From Maratus speciosus (taxonomy: Eukaryota > Arthropoda > Arachnida > Araneae > Salticidae): a stretch of DNA of 64,000 bases. The stretch is from NCBI GenBank assembly GCA_963932465.1, contig OZ010793.1, forward strand, positions 367,254,459 to 367,318,458, in the 5' to 3' direction. The notes under the pieces were generated by a model, which had not been told where the DNA came from, ran no database searches, and worked only from the letters and a program-made list of their open reading frames with translations. Positions 1 through 11,965 of the stretch are shown here, one piece after another; the first letter of the stretch is position 1; each line of letters opens with the position of its first letter. Made by a program: the position numbers and the translations under genes.

Positions 1-380
1 TACTTAAGTATCTGATCCCCTTTTTTATTTACCACAATGGAAGTTCGATATGTCCAATAAACCTGTGGAGAATGTAATCCAATTTTTATATCGAACAGGA
101 CTATTTTTTTTTCGTTTCGATAATTTTCTAATAATCTCACTTTGCCTTATGTACGCCTCTTCATCTATATTGTAAAATTTCGAGCTATAGCTATATCACA
201 CTTAAGAAATTTGTTTGACACCTCCAACATTCTTTTTAAAAATTTTATTGTGTAATTTTAATAAGGTATTATGTAATTTTCTTTATTGCAAGTAAAAAAA
301 ACAAAACAACAACAAAAAAAACAAACAGTGGAGAAATTAATTTCTCGTAGTAAGAGAAACTCAAAAGATATTTATAACTG

Positions 381-815
381 TTGGGGGTAATTGGATCCCA
401 TATGGTCCAGTTACCCCTGATACATGTCCCAGTTCCCCTATTCTTAAAAAAATTATGGGATGACTGGAACATCGGCCTTACATTTGAAACATGAAATAAG
501 TATGTGTAGATACCTAATAATATTAAAGCATGTATGTGTCTAATCTTTAAAAGAAAAAGATTGTTTAATAAAAGTACTTACCGTATTTTAATAAAAAGCC
601 AAGGAAGTTCAACCAAATAAACGTTGTTTTAAAAAAGAAACCTGAAATTTCGGCAACCTATCACAGCAAAAGCAGAGTTATGATTGAGTTAACACACATT
701 GTTTTAAGAAGTAGAAGGTGCAATGTTGACAAAAGCTAAAACTTAAAAAACATCAACGGTTTTTTATAAAATAGCCTATGGCTCAGTTACCTCGTGGGTC
801 CAGTTACCCCAGCTT
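381..815. mobile_element. Possible small inverted-repeat element
   Basis: GGGGGTAATTGGATCC near 385 is the imperfect inverse of GGGTCCAGTTACCCC near 797. A further GGTCCAGTTACCCC copy lies inside near 404-417. No target duplication could be fixed. 820-1150 holds nothing recognisable. Confidence 0.3.
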
Positions 816-1160
816 ACCTTACATGTTGCTTGTTGCCGCAGTTAATTAATTTTATCACTGAAAAAATATTTTCTGTGTTTTGCAAATTACAAATATCTAT
901 TTTAAGTTATTGCCAAGCTGAGATCTGATCTTTAACACTTTCCAACATAGTTGGAAAGTGTAATTTTATTATTTTTTTTTTTTCTGATTGCAATTTTTTT
1001 TTCTGAATTCATATCGTGGATAATTTAAAATTTCGTAAGTTTATAATTTTCTTACACTTGTGATTGATGCGATACTCATAAACAATCAATATTTTATATT
1101 TTGTTATTATTAATGAGGAATCCTTATATAATAAAATTTACTGTTATAGAAACTGGAATA

Positions 1161-2240
1161 TAGGGTAAATGCGCCAGTAATGGTCATCCTGCTATGTTTT
1201 TGGTTTATAAAGAAATAACCAATAAAAATTTAGCGATAAAAATATAAATAATTATAAAATTATATATATAAATAATTATATAAATAATAATTTACCAATA
1301 AAAATTTTGCATACACAAATATATCATTAAAAGTTGCTATCTGGGCTTTAAAAGCCTATGGTACATGCCTAACGCCGCCCCTATCATTATGTATGTCCAA
1401 ACCGTCCGTGTCTTTAAAGGTTAATATCTCGACTAATTACCGACGATTGTTTTCGAAAGTCATTATCAACAATGCTTTTATACTTCTGCTATGATAGGTA
1501 CCTCAAGCGCTCCTAAACACCATTGCTGAATGCCTGCAAATTGAAATTTGTGTCTATCGGAAAAATGCGTTTTTGTCAAAAACTAGGTGACCTAGGGTAA
1601 TCGCTATAATTTTCCTGCAAAGTTTAACTTAACGTCTACTACCTCTAATTGTTTCATAATTCTATTTTCAGTAGATTCGGAAATAGAAGGGGTGGGGAGA
1701 CATATTTTTGCGCTACATTTTCGACAATATCTATCTCTGACAATATAATACCTAAAATTAAAAGAAATGTATTTTTGAGTTCAGCGTTACGAAGATTTTG
1801 CACGATACCCCACATGTTATACAAAGAAAAGATTTTTTTTTTTCAAGTAACTTAATTAGCCCCTCTACATTTTTCCTAAATATTTTTGCGAATGTTTAAT
1901 GATCTGTAATTATGTGGGTTAATAGTACCTTTTTTCTAAATATATTTATGAATGTTTATTAATCTGAAAATATGTGGGTCAAAGGTCTTTATTTATTTTT
2001 TTTTACTTTGTATTTACTTTATTATTTCCCCCAATTTGAACTTTCCACGTTCCATAGATTACGAGTAAAATGGCTGTGACAGACGGACAGACAGACACAG
2101 GAGTGATCTTATAATGGTACCGTTTTTACTTTTTTAGTACGGAACCCTAAAACTGTAATATAATAATTACAACTATTAATTAAAAAAATAGTTTTAAAAG
2201 AAATTCCTTAAGGGTGTACATGATTGGCACATCTACCCTA
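1161..2240. mobile_element. Non-autonomous element with GGGTAAATGCGCC-type ends
   Basis: TAGGGTAAATGCGCCAGTAA at 1161 is matched in inverse by TTGGCACATCTACCCTA at about 2224-2240. The length is 1.08 kb with no transposase frame. The ends resemble those of the element at 15262-16316, and most of its interior is the dispersed repeat at 1315-2155. Confidence 0.45.
1315..2155 (+). repeat. Dispersed repeat family, copy 1
   Basis: Aligns in the same orientation with 4060-4795, sharing long blocks such as GTTAATATCTCG, ATTATCAACAATGCTTTTAT and TTTGAACTTTCCACGTTCCA. It ends with a run of CGGACAGACAGAC words and TACGGAACCCTAAAA. The CGGAACCCT end is a repeat signature I recall from other arthropod genomes. 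There is no coding frame. Confidence 0.8.
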
Positions 2241-4059
2241 TATATAGTGATTTCTTTGTACCCTTTTTAAAGGATGTTTCTTTTTTTTATTAGTTCTCAA
2301 AATATTTCTAAAATCTATGCTTAATTTAATATTTCATGTGTTAAAAGCTGGCGAATTGTGAGTAAGATTTGAACACTTCACATAAAATTAAGTACGCATT
2401 TAGAAATTTTTGACAATAATAAAGAAAAAATAAACGGTCAAGTGCGAGCATTACTCGCGCACAGAGGGTTCCGTTGAATAAATATATGAATTTGTAATTG
2501 TATTATAAAAAAAAAAAAAAAAAAACCGTTGCTAAAATAATACTAAGACTTTGTAAAAAACTATATAACATAGGGTTGGTTATAACTGTATATATTAGAA
2601 AAGTGTAAATGGGTATGGCATGAAAGTTCAAAGAGATATGGAACCTAAATAATATCAAATATAGATATTCGTATAACTCTTTTTTTTAATAATATCCTAA
2701 TCTGTTTATGATGAACTTAATTCGGTACTGACAATAAAAGCAGTGCATAGTTAAACTTCATTTGGCATTTCATGAAACTAAATTCAGCGTAGTAATAAAC
2801 TTTATTTCTACAGTGTAGCTAAAACAAAACCTTTGTTCAAAGTTTAAAATTGGCATTGTGTTAAGCGCGCTTCGAATTGAGGTCTCAAAGTTGCAACACT
2901 GCCTTGGTCAGTGCCGCGTTTTTTCAGATAGGTGTTTAATTAACTTTTAAAGTCACTCGAGGCGTATTGAGAGATACAATCAATGCAAACTATCGCGAAT
3001 CCCACAGTATTTATGCGATTCATTCTAATTAAATCTTTCGAGGGAGATGCCCTTAAAAAACAGACACCTAATTTTAATTCCAAAACAGACAAACGGCACC
3101 AAGAATATTTAATTAAAATTTTCCTTTTATCACGTACGTGAAAATAAGAACGTTCGCATTTTCTAATAAATTCGATTAAATTCTGGTATCAGTTCATTAT
3201 TTCATAAGTTTATAAATAGAATTACTCCGTGCCGGAAAGGATTAAGTGGTCACAGGACTCTTAAAGCTTCAAAGTTTAAGAAATTTTATTTTTTTTAGAT
3301 GTTAAACTCCTATATTTTCTGAATATTTTGATAGAATTGTTTCCTTGAAATTCCCATTAGAACAGAAGTTTTGGCTTTTAGAATTATACCCGCTCAATAG
3401 CTGAAGCGGCGTTTCCGAAACTTTAAAGTCATTATTTTCCAAATGGCGTTATTTGGGCATAACGCGCAGGATACCTCAAAAACTTCTGAATATTTTTTCA
3501 TGAAATTTTCAAAACATATATTTCATGTTATTCTGTATATACTGAACCTAAAATTTCTTTTTTATTGTTTCAAAAACTATTTTTTTAGCTGATTTTACTG
3601 TTGAAATTTCCAAAATTTTGGATTAGCTAAATGCAACATTGCATTAAAAATATAAAAATGCTTTAAATACAAATTCATTTAAGTTCAGGGAAATTATTAC
3701 AATCTGAAGTATAAGTAAGCACCAAAATTTTCATTTTAGTTGCAATATTTACTTTGTAATCCTGCGCGTAAACTGTTGTGCCAATTTTTTGTTCGACAAA
3801 TGTCTAACAGTTTCGAGCTCCCTATAAATACTAATTCTGTATCTTGCAATTTTTAAATACATGAAACGAAAGAACATACTTATATCTTTCATCCCAATTA
3901 AAATTGTGTTTTAAAATCATATACATTTTAAGACATTAAATGTTGAAAAGGGTCTTTTTTTCATTTTTTCCACTTTTTAGAGTCCCGAGACCCCTTAAAT
4001 TAGTATGTTTTTAACAATTTGACGTTTATTGCTTTTATACTGTTACTGGACATTACATT

Positions 4060-4795
4060 ACACATATATATCATTAAAAGTTGTTAACTAGGCATAGAGT
4101 ACGCCGCCCCTGTCCTTGTGTATGTCCAAACTGACCGTACCTTTAAGGGTTAATATCTCGGCTAATTACCGATGATTTTTTTCTAAAATCATTATCAACA
4201 ATGCTTTTATTCTTCTGCAACAATAGGTATATTCATCGATCCTCAACAATTTTTCTGAATGCCCGTAAATCGAAATTTGTGTATAACAGAAAAATGCTAA
4301 TTACTCAAAAACTGTGTGACCTGGGGTAATCGCTATAATTTTCCGGCAAAGTTTATATTAACGTCTACTACCTCTAATTTTTTCACAATTTTAGTTTCAG
4401 TAGATTCGGAATTAGATGGGGGAGAACATCTTTTTGCGCTACATTTTCAACAATATCTTTGAAAATATAATACCTAAAATTAAAAGGAATGTATTTTTGA
4501 GTTCAGCATTACAAAAGATTTCACAGGATACCCCACGTCATATACAAAGAAAAGATTTTTTTTTCAAGTAGCATAATTAGCCCCTCTACCTTTTTACTAA
4601 ATATATTTATGAATGTTTATTAATCTGAAAATATGTGGGTCAAAGGTCTTTATTACTTCCCCGAATTTGAACTTTCCACGTTCCATAGTTTACGAGTAAA
4701 ATGGCTGTGACAGACACACAGACGGACGGACAGACACAGGAGTGATCTCATAATGGTTCCGTTTTTACTTTTTAAATACGGAACCCTAAAAAAGA
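4060..4795 (+). repeat. Dispersed repeat family, copy 2
   Basis: Second direct copy of the repeat at 1315-2155, about 100 bases shorter through scattered deletions, with the same GACGGACGGACAGACACAGG and TACGGAACCCTAAAA end. The gap between the copies (2245-4050) shows only a GTGCGAGCATTACTCGCGCA fragment and GGGTTCCG near 2441-2473, probably the opposite end of the same family. Confidence 0.75.
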
Positions 4796-5694
4796 GACAT
4801 TCTTTAAGAAGATTACGCAGAAAAGAGAAGTTTAAACTATTAATTTTCTGAGAAGATATTTTAAATATACAAATGCATTCTACGTCCATAGGTTTAACAT
4901 TAGTGAGGGGAATGCGGAAGTTGACTAACAACAGGGGCGATCACGTTGAGACGAGCCTGAAAAGGACCACATTTAAAGCAGTACGAAAAATTCTGTAGTT
5001 TTAAAACCAATGAATGAAATAGAACATTTTTTTGTACAGTTTCACACATTATTATAGTTTGAAAAAAAATAAATATACCTATTTAGCAATATTAATTAAT
5101 TAAATCATAACGATAAAAAAGGCTTTTTAAAAATATGAATACTAAAATATGCATTTTGCGCGCAAGATTTTAAAAATTATACTGTAGATTATATGTTTAG
5201 TGTTTCATATATTGTTACTTATACTACTATATTTTACACTGAATCTACATTTGAAAGTATATTCAAATTCATTAGCATAATTAATGCCTTTTAAACCATA
5301 TTCACTAAGTTTACCAAAAAGTTTATATTTAAAATTTCAATACACAATTTTCATCGACAAATATCAGGCTAAATTTAAGTTCAGCATAAAATTACCGATG
5401 AAAACTAGTAATACCTAAAATGTCAAGGTTCTATGATAATTAGTTTTAAAATAAGATTGCACGCAATGACAAAAAAATCAGTTTTTAGAAAAATATCTTC
5501 AAAGTTATCTTCATAGCATAACACCAAACGCTTTTCTGTTCATTGGTATTTTTGTATTTTTTTATCAGTGGAGTTGTAACATTTGAATGTATCCATGCTG
5601 AAATTTTTGAAAAATCGACTTTTTTTTTTACCCTTGAACGTTATGTAGGCTTGTTATCAGACCAAAAATCCCCCTCTCTAATGTTAAATATGCG

Positions 5695-5922
5695 TACAGA
5701 AAAAAATAAAACCTAAAAGGGATAGAAAAATACCCGAAACGGGTATTTTTGGGTAAAAAAACTTTTTTTTTCCAAAATGCGTTTTTAACAGTGCTCAAAA
5801 TGGATACACGGTGCTAACCAAAACAGGTATATGGACCCAAATTGGGTGACCTCATACCTAAGAATCTTTCTACCCGGTTCGAGTATTTTTCTACCCGGTT
5901 TAGGTCTTATTATTTTCTGTGT
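5695..5922. mobile_element. Short inverted-repeat element (MITE), about 230 bp
   Basis: The left arm (CAGAAAAAAATAAAACCTAA, GATAGAAAAATACCC) is inverted at the right (CGAGTATTTTTCTACCCGG, TTAGGTCTTATTATTTTCTG). The arms are about 50 bases. No coding capacity. Flanks 4930-5690 and 5930-6380 show nothing else. Confidence 0.6.
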
Positions 5923-6384
5923 GCCGTTATCATAGTTAAAATAGCAATTTTTGTCCATATGAACTTGGGTAAAATTGTAAAGTTCGACTTATAATTTTTT
6001 CTGCTTAATTTTCCGAATGCCAATATTATCTATTTATTTAATGTATTTGAAACAACGTTTTGTAAATTCAGTCTAGTTTACAAATAGGATGTAACTGTTA
6101 TTTTTACATCTGAAATATTCTATTGCTTAGTTGGAGATTTGTCTTGAAAAGTGTAACATTCACAGGCATTGAAATAAAATGCAGAAACATTGAAAGGCTA
6201 AAATAATGCTGAATTTTACAGTTTAATACAAAAGATCATTACGAGGCAACCTTGTCAGATGTACCAACGTGGTTGAAAAAATTATGTATTTTATAAAAGA
6301 TATTTTACTAAATGACTTCTTGACCTTCAAACATGCTATGCATTAAAAAGCGACGATATTTAAATGAAAAATAAACTAAAATTA

Positions 6385-6845
6385 TAAAAACAACAACTTT
6401 ATTTCAACAAAAATACAAAAATACTTTAGAACAGAATAACAAAACAGAGCCCGAGAGTCCACCTTACAGCAGTGAGCATTACACTCGTAAATGCTTACAG
6501 AGATTGGCGATTGAACAAGATGAACTTGGACGAACACTTCTGGGAGTGTCTTTGCGTCACCCCAGTAAATATTTATGCCCCAACAACTGTGAAAGTTATT
6601 TATGCTTCACGAGACAGTTTAAATTAAAAAAAGCTATGTTATACAGTTCGTTCAGATGAGCACCGTGCACAAATATGTAGAAGTGATTTATACACAAATA
6701 TATATATATATATATATCGCCTAAAATCTCAAATGAGGATGATGTCGGCGAATCACCATACGCAGGGACTGACACACTGTCCCGGCAGTGAATCATTAAA
6801 GCTAAAAACATATTTTGTAAATTAAAAGAGTTCCTGGCATTATTT
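6385..6845 (-). terminator. 3' UTR and polyadenylation signal of cuticular protein gene
   Basis: AATAAA reads on the minus strand at 6403-6398, about 445 bases after the TGA. Cleavage is expected near 6385-6375. The UTR contains an AT dinucleotide run near 6698-6717. No competing gene signal is seen between the stop codon and this site. Confidence 0.6.
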
Positions 6846-8234
6846 TCAGTATTTTGTTCCTTTCTGGTTTCCATAGCTTCCACCTGCACCACCAGCACCA
6901 CCAGCACCGCCAGCACCACCGAATCCTCCAGCTCCCCCTGTTTGGCCTCTTGCACCTTGTCCACCGTATCCGCCTGAACCTCCAGCTCCTCCTCCGAAGC
7001 CTCCTGTAGCACCTGTATTTCCTCCAAAACCTCCTGCACCGCTTCCGTATCCACCAGAAGCTCCACCAGTTTTTACTCCGCCAGCACCTCCATGACCTCC
7101 TGCTCCTCCGCCTCGTCCTCCACTTCCATAACCTCCTGCTCCACCTGCACCAGCTCCAGTTGATCCGCCATATCCACCACTTCCGGCTCCTCCTTGTCCC
7201 CCATATCCACCTGATCCAGCTGCACCTCCTTGACCGCCGAAACCTCCAGCTGATGGTCCTCCATATCCAGACTTTCCGCCACCAGCTCCACCTCTTCCAC
7301 CAGCTCCTGCACCTCCATAACCACCTGTTGAGCCTCCTCGTCCCCCAGCTCCACCACCAAAACCACCTTGACCGCCATGTCCAGCTGAACCACCTGCAGC
7401 TCCACCATAACCTCCTTGGCCTCCCTGAGTACCAGCACCACCAGCTCCTCCACCATAGCCTCCTTGTCCTCCATGAGCACCAGCACCTCCAGCTCCTCCA
7501 CCAAAACCTCCTTGACCTCCATGAGCGCCAGCACCTCCAGCTCCTCCACCATAACCTCCTTGTCCTCTGGCTCCACCAGCTCCTCCACCATAACCTCCTT
7601 GACCACCAGCTCCACCTACTCCTACAGCGCCAGCATGTCCCCCTCGGCCACCAACTCCAGCTCCTCCTGCACCATAACCACCTTGTCCACCTGCTCCACC
7701 AGCACCACGTCCTCCTTGTCCAGCACCACCAAATCCTCCTGCCCCACCAGTGCCTCCTCCATATCCACCTTGACCTCCAGCAGCTCCAGCACCTCCTCCA
7801 TATCCACCTTGACCTCCAGCAGCCCCAGCACCTCCTCCATATCCACCTTGACCTCCAGCACCCCCAGCACCGCCGAATCCAGCTCCAGATCCCCGAGTAT
7901 TACCATATCCTCCTGAGCCTCCTTGGCCACCAGCATATCCCTTTTGTCCTCCAGCGTTTTGCCATCTTGCTACTACGGCTGCGGGTGGTTCTTCAACATT
8001 CATGATAACATCAGCAGGATTATCCTTACCAACGCCTGGTTCGTTAGTTTTTATGTTAGCTCTGAATCCATTAGCGTCAGCTTCATATTCTACAACTCGG
8101 TAAACTCCGTCAACATCGGTGTATCCGTAAGTTCCTCTAACATTCCCATTTTCATCTCCTTGTTCCTGTCGGTAATTGGTGTTGCCGAGTTCATCTTGAA
8201 CATTGTAATCAAATTGATAAGGCTGAGGAGGGTA
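6846..8234 (-). CDS. Coding exon 3: R&R chitin-binding domain and Gly-rich tail of cuticular protein
   Basis: The last coding exon has 462 codons plus TGA. A strong acceptor (CTTTGTTTCAG) precedes TACCCT. Residues 1 to about 66 of the exon form a Rebers-Riddiford chitin-binding domain (Chitin_bind_4 family): YPPQPYQFDY, then DENGNVRGTYGYTDVDG, then YRVVEYEADANGFRA. Its aromatic residues are the ones expected to lie against chitin. NEPGVGKDNPADV and a short PP/VVARW linker follow. The remaining roughly 350 residues are Gly-rich (GGYGGGAGGAG, GAHGGQ) with Tyr, Gln and some His, ending SYGNQKGTKY. The protein should be secreted and act in the cuticle matrix. No ATG or signal peptide precedes the domain in this exon, so upstream exons are required. 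Exon 2 at 18174-17413 supplies both in the same phase, giving about 720 residues in total (4+254+462), long for an R&R protein. Confidence 0.95.
   Translation of the reverse strand, partial: YPPQPYQFDYNVQDELGNTNYRQEQGDENGNVRGTYGYTDVDGVYRVVEYEADANGFRANIKTNEPGVGKDNPADVIMNVEEPPAAVVARWQNAGGQKGYAGGQGGSGGYGNTRGSGAGFGGAGGAGGQGGYGGGAGAAGGQGGYGGGAGAAGGQGGYGGGTGGAGGFGGAGQGGRGAGGAGGQGGYGAGGAGVGGRGGHAGAVGVGGAGGQGGYGGGAGGARGQGGYGGGAGGAGAHGGQGGFGGGAGGAGAHGGQGGYGGGAGGAGTQGGQGGYGGAAGGSAGHGGQGGFGGGAGGRGGSTGGYGGAGAGGRGGAGGGKSGYGGPSAGGFGGQGGAAGSGGYGGQGGAGSGGYGGSTGAGAGGAGGYGSGGRGGGAGGHGGAGGVKTGGASGGYGSGAGGFGGNTGATGGFGGGAGGSGGYGGQGARGQTGGAGGFGGAGGAGGAGGAGGSYGNQKGTKY
7365..7560 (-). repeat. Coding minisatellite, 48-nt unit
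   Basis: About four in-frame copies of a 16-residue unit of the form GG(Y/F)GGGAGGAGAHGGQ in the Gly-rich tail. The copies differ at few sites (AH/TQ, Y/F), which suggests recent expansion by unequal exchange or slippage. Confidence 0.8.
7757..7873 (-). repeat. Coding minisatellite, 39-nt unit
   Basis: Three nearly identical 39-base copies encode a 13-residue unit, GGYGGGAGAAGGQ. They lie closer to the chitin-binding domain than the 48-nt array. Array length probably varies between individuals. Confidence 0.85.
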
Positions 8235-9825
8235 CTGAAACAAAGAAAAGTTAAAAGGATTACAAAATACATTTTCATAAATGAAGCATTCTTAATGCAA
8301 CATGCAGTTTGATTATAAATTATCAGCGAGTAAAATATAAAAGCATAGATTTTCATTTGAATATTATTCCATGTTTATTTTTAAGAGAGTAAGTTAAAGT
8401 TGTTAAAAAGTGATACAAAAATAACAACATACATGAAAATGAACAAAGTAAACAATGGAAAATACTAAAATCATTAATCCTTTGCACTCCTTTGTTAAGT
8501 GTGATTCGGCATCGATTTTTATCACAGAAATTTCTATGTCGAGTATCACTATTTTCGAATAATAATTTTCGATTTATTTGATCGTAAATTTTATGCTAAG
8601 TAAAGCGAATTTTAAATAAAGCGAATATTTCTATTCATAAATAGTGGTATACAAAATATAGAAGACTTGACAACCTCTTAGCTAACAAAATTCGGAGAGC
8701 AAAGGCTTAAATTTTAATGTTACTTAAATAGCTCTAGAATTATATTAAGTTAAAGTGTACAAAAAGAACATACAAAGACACCAAAAGAATAAATTAAAAT
8801 ATTAAATCAAAATACATTTAAAAAATAAAATATTAAATATAAAATCTGCATCTGATATATCATTTGATTTTATTAAAAGCATTTAATAGCAAGTGCAAGA
8901 AAGATAGCGTAAAATTTCATTGCAAGTGATTTTGAAGCTGCGGTTCGAAGTTTATGTCACCAATGTTTTAAAGCATAGCTGTTTTGTAATGAAGCAACAG
9001 CAATGATGTAATGAAGCACTTTTAAGCATTGATGGTTTTACGCAAAGCTTTTTTAAAGCACATTAAGCTTCCAAAACTGAAAAGCATTTGTATAATATAG
9101 AATTTAAAATCATACAGTTTAAAGTTTTGTAATTTTGATTAATTTAGTTTTATTCAAATAGCTTAAAAAATAAATTAAAGGCATATATTTTTTATTAATA
9201 AAGCAAGCTGTATATGTTCTTTACAAAATATATTGACTTGAGTTTGTTGAATTAGAATTTTCGAATCTTTATAAATCACTTTGATATAAACAAGAAATGA
9301 TTTGTAGTCAAGAAATAACTATGGGATCATAAATTTATGACATACATTATAATTTGAGGTATTTTGTAAATGTAATTTTTACCAACCCATTAAGAACCAG
9401 CATGTTTTACAGTAATTTTATCCAGTTCACACCACTTTTTTGTTAAACACTTATTTTTACTTTATGAATCACTGAAATGTGTTAATTAAATAAGGAAAAT
9501 TTTAATTTTCTCTTTTACTGCTATCGAAAATTTAAAAAAAAATCACAAATATAATGTTGCGAAAACGCAACGTCTGTCTTTAATGGATTAACTAAACGAG
9601 GGTTTCAAACTTAAAAATATGGTTTCTGGCATTTTTGTTACTTTAGAAAAATAATTATAGTGTATTTAGTTATTTATTGTATGGAATTAAAAATATATAT
9701 ACAGCTAAGAATTTTTTCAATGGCAAATTTTAGCCTGCATATCCTTTCTAACAAGAGAATGTAATTTCATCCCTACAGGGCTCTGAATCCTACAGCCTTC
9801 AAATAATATCCGTATTCTACTAAAC

Positions 9826-10110
9826 CAGCGATTCCCAACCTTTTTTCTTTCATGTATCCCTTTCATTGGCTTTTCCTTTCGGAGTACCCCATTTTTCATA
9901 AACACACCATCCTTTCTCTTCCACTCAACATGCTTTTTTTTTCATTAGTAATCTTATCACAACCGTATAATAAATCGGTACAAATTACATTGACATTTTC
10001 TTACATTTAAAAATTAATATAGCTTTTTGTAATATTAGCCAAACATTAAGAAAAATCAATGCAGCATTAAAAGAAATTTTAACAATCATACGATGATCAT
10101 TGATCAACAC

Positions 10111-10153
<43 letters not shown>

Positions 10154-10561
10154 TTAAAATCTGAAGGTCTGTCGTAATTTAGGATCTGGCTTAATTTATC
10201 CGTTCTGCAATCATTATTAAACACGGAAGAATAAAGAAAGTGGTGAGAAAAGAATATTCCATAATGATTAATTGAAGTTTTCGGAAAGATCAGGGGAAAA
10301 TATATAAATACTCATGCATGCTTATTAGTGGGCGGAGCTACTGACATTGCATTATCAATGAATTATTAGGTATAGTGTGCCTTTTCCCTCATTTGGAGTG
10401 TAACATATTGGATTTACACATGAGACTAACTTTGTCATCTAAAATTATCAATATTCCTTATGTCTGTTTAGTTAAACTATTTTTGTGATTTCCGACATTA
10501 CTGATATTATTTTCACGTGCCCCTAGTAGGCCCGCCACGTACCCCAGGTTGGGAACTGCTG
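9826..10561. mobile_element. Non-autonomous hAT-type element, 736 bp
   Basis: The ends CAGCGATTCCCAACC and GGTTGGGAACTGCTG are inverted and follow the CAGNGGTTCCCAACC pattern of Charlie-like hAT elements. Eight-base flanks TACTAAAC and TACCAAAC differ at one base, as expected for an old 8-bp target duplication. It holds a roughly 38-base poly-A run at 10113-10150 and no transposase. Confidence 0.8.
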
Positions 10562-10724
10562 TACCAAACAAACATTAAAGCTCTTAAATAAACAGTACAT
10601 AAAATGGAAAAACAATGTGCTGTTAGCAATAAACATCAATGTGCCTCTCGAAAGCATACTTTATAAAGACATTTAGTAATTATTTTCGCGTTTTTTTACT
10701 GTTATAGAGAAAAGAATATCAACC

Positions 10725-10800
10725 TGTTTGTCAAGTGGTTAGAGCGCTGGTCATTAGTCAAGAGGTAAAAGATTTGACTCTCGGTTTAGGCTTGGAGGTT
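10725..10800 (+). pseudogene. tRNA-like relic (tRNA pseudogene or SINE head)
   Basis: AGTGGTTAGAGCGCTGG is a good internal A-box/D-arm match. About 35 bases later GATTTGACTCTCGG resembles a decayed B box, and GGTTTAGGC could be the acceptor 3' strand against CCTGTTT. Stems have several mismatches, so a working tRNA is unlikely. No A-rich tail or target duplication was fixed. Confidence 0.4.
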
Positions 10801-11689
10801 TGTAGTATCTGGTATTTCTCCTCCTGTTTAGCCCTTGTTTGCCAAGGACAATCTAAAAATTTTATATTCAAAATTTTAGCAGTTTCAATTCTTCAAAATT
10901 TTGCTTTAAAAATTCTTAATTCGACAATTTACCAGTTAATGGCTCGACCTACAACAGTTTGTGGTAAAACAAACTAAAAACATAAAAATTATAATTATTG
11001 GTTTGTTTAATGAAAGTTTTTGTCTTCTATTGTGTACGAGTCATAATCGTACTTCATATGAAAATAACCTTACGATATTTTGAGATTTTTGAGAAAGGAA
11101 CAAATTTTTGGAGGAAATAGGTTAGAAACACTGTTGATGTACAAAAGTAGGGAAATTCAGGTCTGGTAGATGTATGTTATTTTCGTAGCACAGAAAAACA
11201 CAATAACAAATTGACCCTGGCTGCTTTTTGCATTTCTTTTGAAAATTTAACTAGTTTACTGTTACAGAACTCAGAAAGGTAATCAGCAAAACAATAAAAA
11301 AATTCTTTTTTTTTTTTTTTTTTTTTACTTTTTATTTAAAAAAAAAGAAAGTAAAGGTGTTTCAAAAATCTAGAATTTCGCAACTCCAAGCTCAAATTTC
11401 CCAAGTTGACATATATTGGAGGGGGAGGCTCCCCCCCCCCCCCCCCCCCATCGCGACGCCTCTGAATTCAACCTAAGCAAAGTCACAGTTCAGTATCATC
11501 GTACTATTCCATGGTTCATGCAAAGTATCAAATCGTGATAAAATTTTTCTCCATCTTATGTATGTAGATATTATAATGCCAAAATTTGGTTCAGCCTAGC
11601 AGAATTTTTTTAAGAGAGTATAAAAAAATACTAATATTATAACACTTTGTCGGAACAAAAGCGTCTGCAATAAATTACATTAAACTATA

Positions 11690-11965
11690 GTTCATTAATT
11701 TCCGAGTGAAAGAGGTAAAAGTCAGGACAGGAAGTGATATACTGTTGAAATGTATAATGAGGAGTTGTTGAATAAATTAAGACATGTTTGTGAAGATGAA
11801 ACTGGTTTTTATTTAACTAGCATGGAGATTTTCATCAAAAGTTCAAAAACCGGAGAAAAATAATTTCGTTTTAATAATTTATGGTGCGGATGAAATTCTG
11901 CACTTGACGCAACTTATCAAATTAAATCCTCAAAGTGAGCTCCAAAAAGTTACCAGGGGATCTTA
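11690..11965 (+). repeat. Direct-repeat pair in intron 2, copy 1
   Basis: Aligns collinearly with 14705-14990: shared blocks include CATGGAGATTTTCATCAAA, AAACTGGTTTTT and TTTTAATAATTTATG. The copies are clearly diverged. There is no open frame; it may be a duplicated intronic block or an old element. 10800-11690 holds only simple repeats, including 19 C at 11431-11449; 11970-13190 is AT-rich with no feature. Confidence 0.7.

Noticed and set aside
7160..8005. Long plus-strand open frames (His/Leu-rich and Ser/Thr-rich) opposite the chitin-binding exon, and shifted minus-strand frames beside it
   Set aside because: They mirror the Gly-codon repeats of the real exon (GGN read in other frames), have no start or splice context and no family features.
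8090..8356. MKIYAFIFYSL frame as signal peptide for the chitin-binding exon
   Set aside because: Out of frame with the exon, and any intron between would be only about 37 bases.
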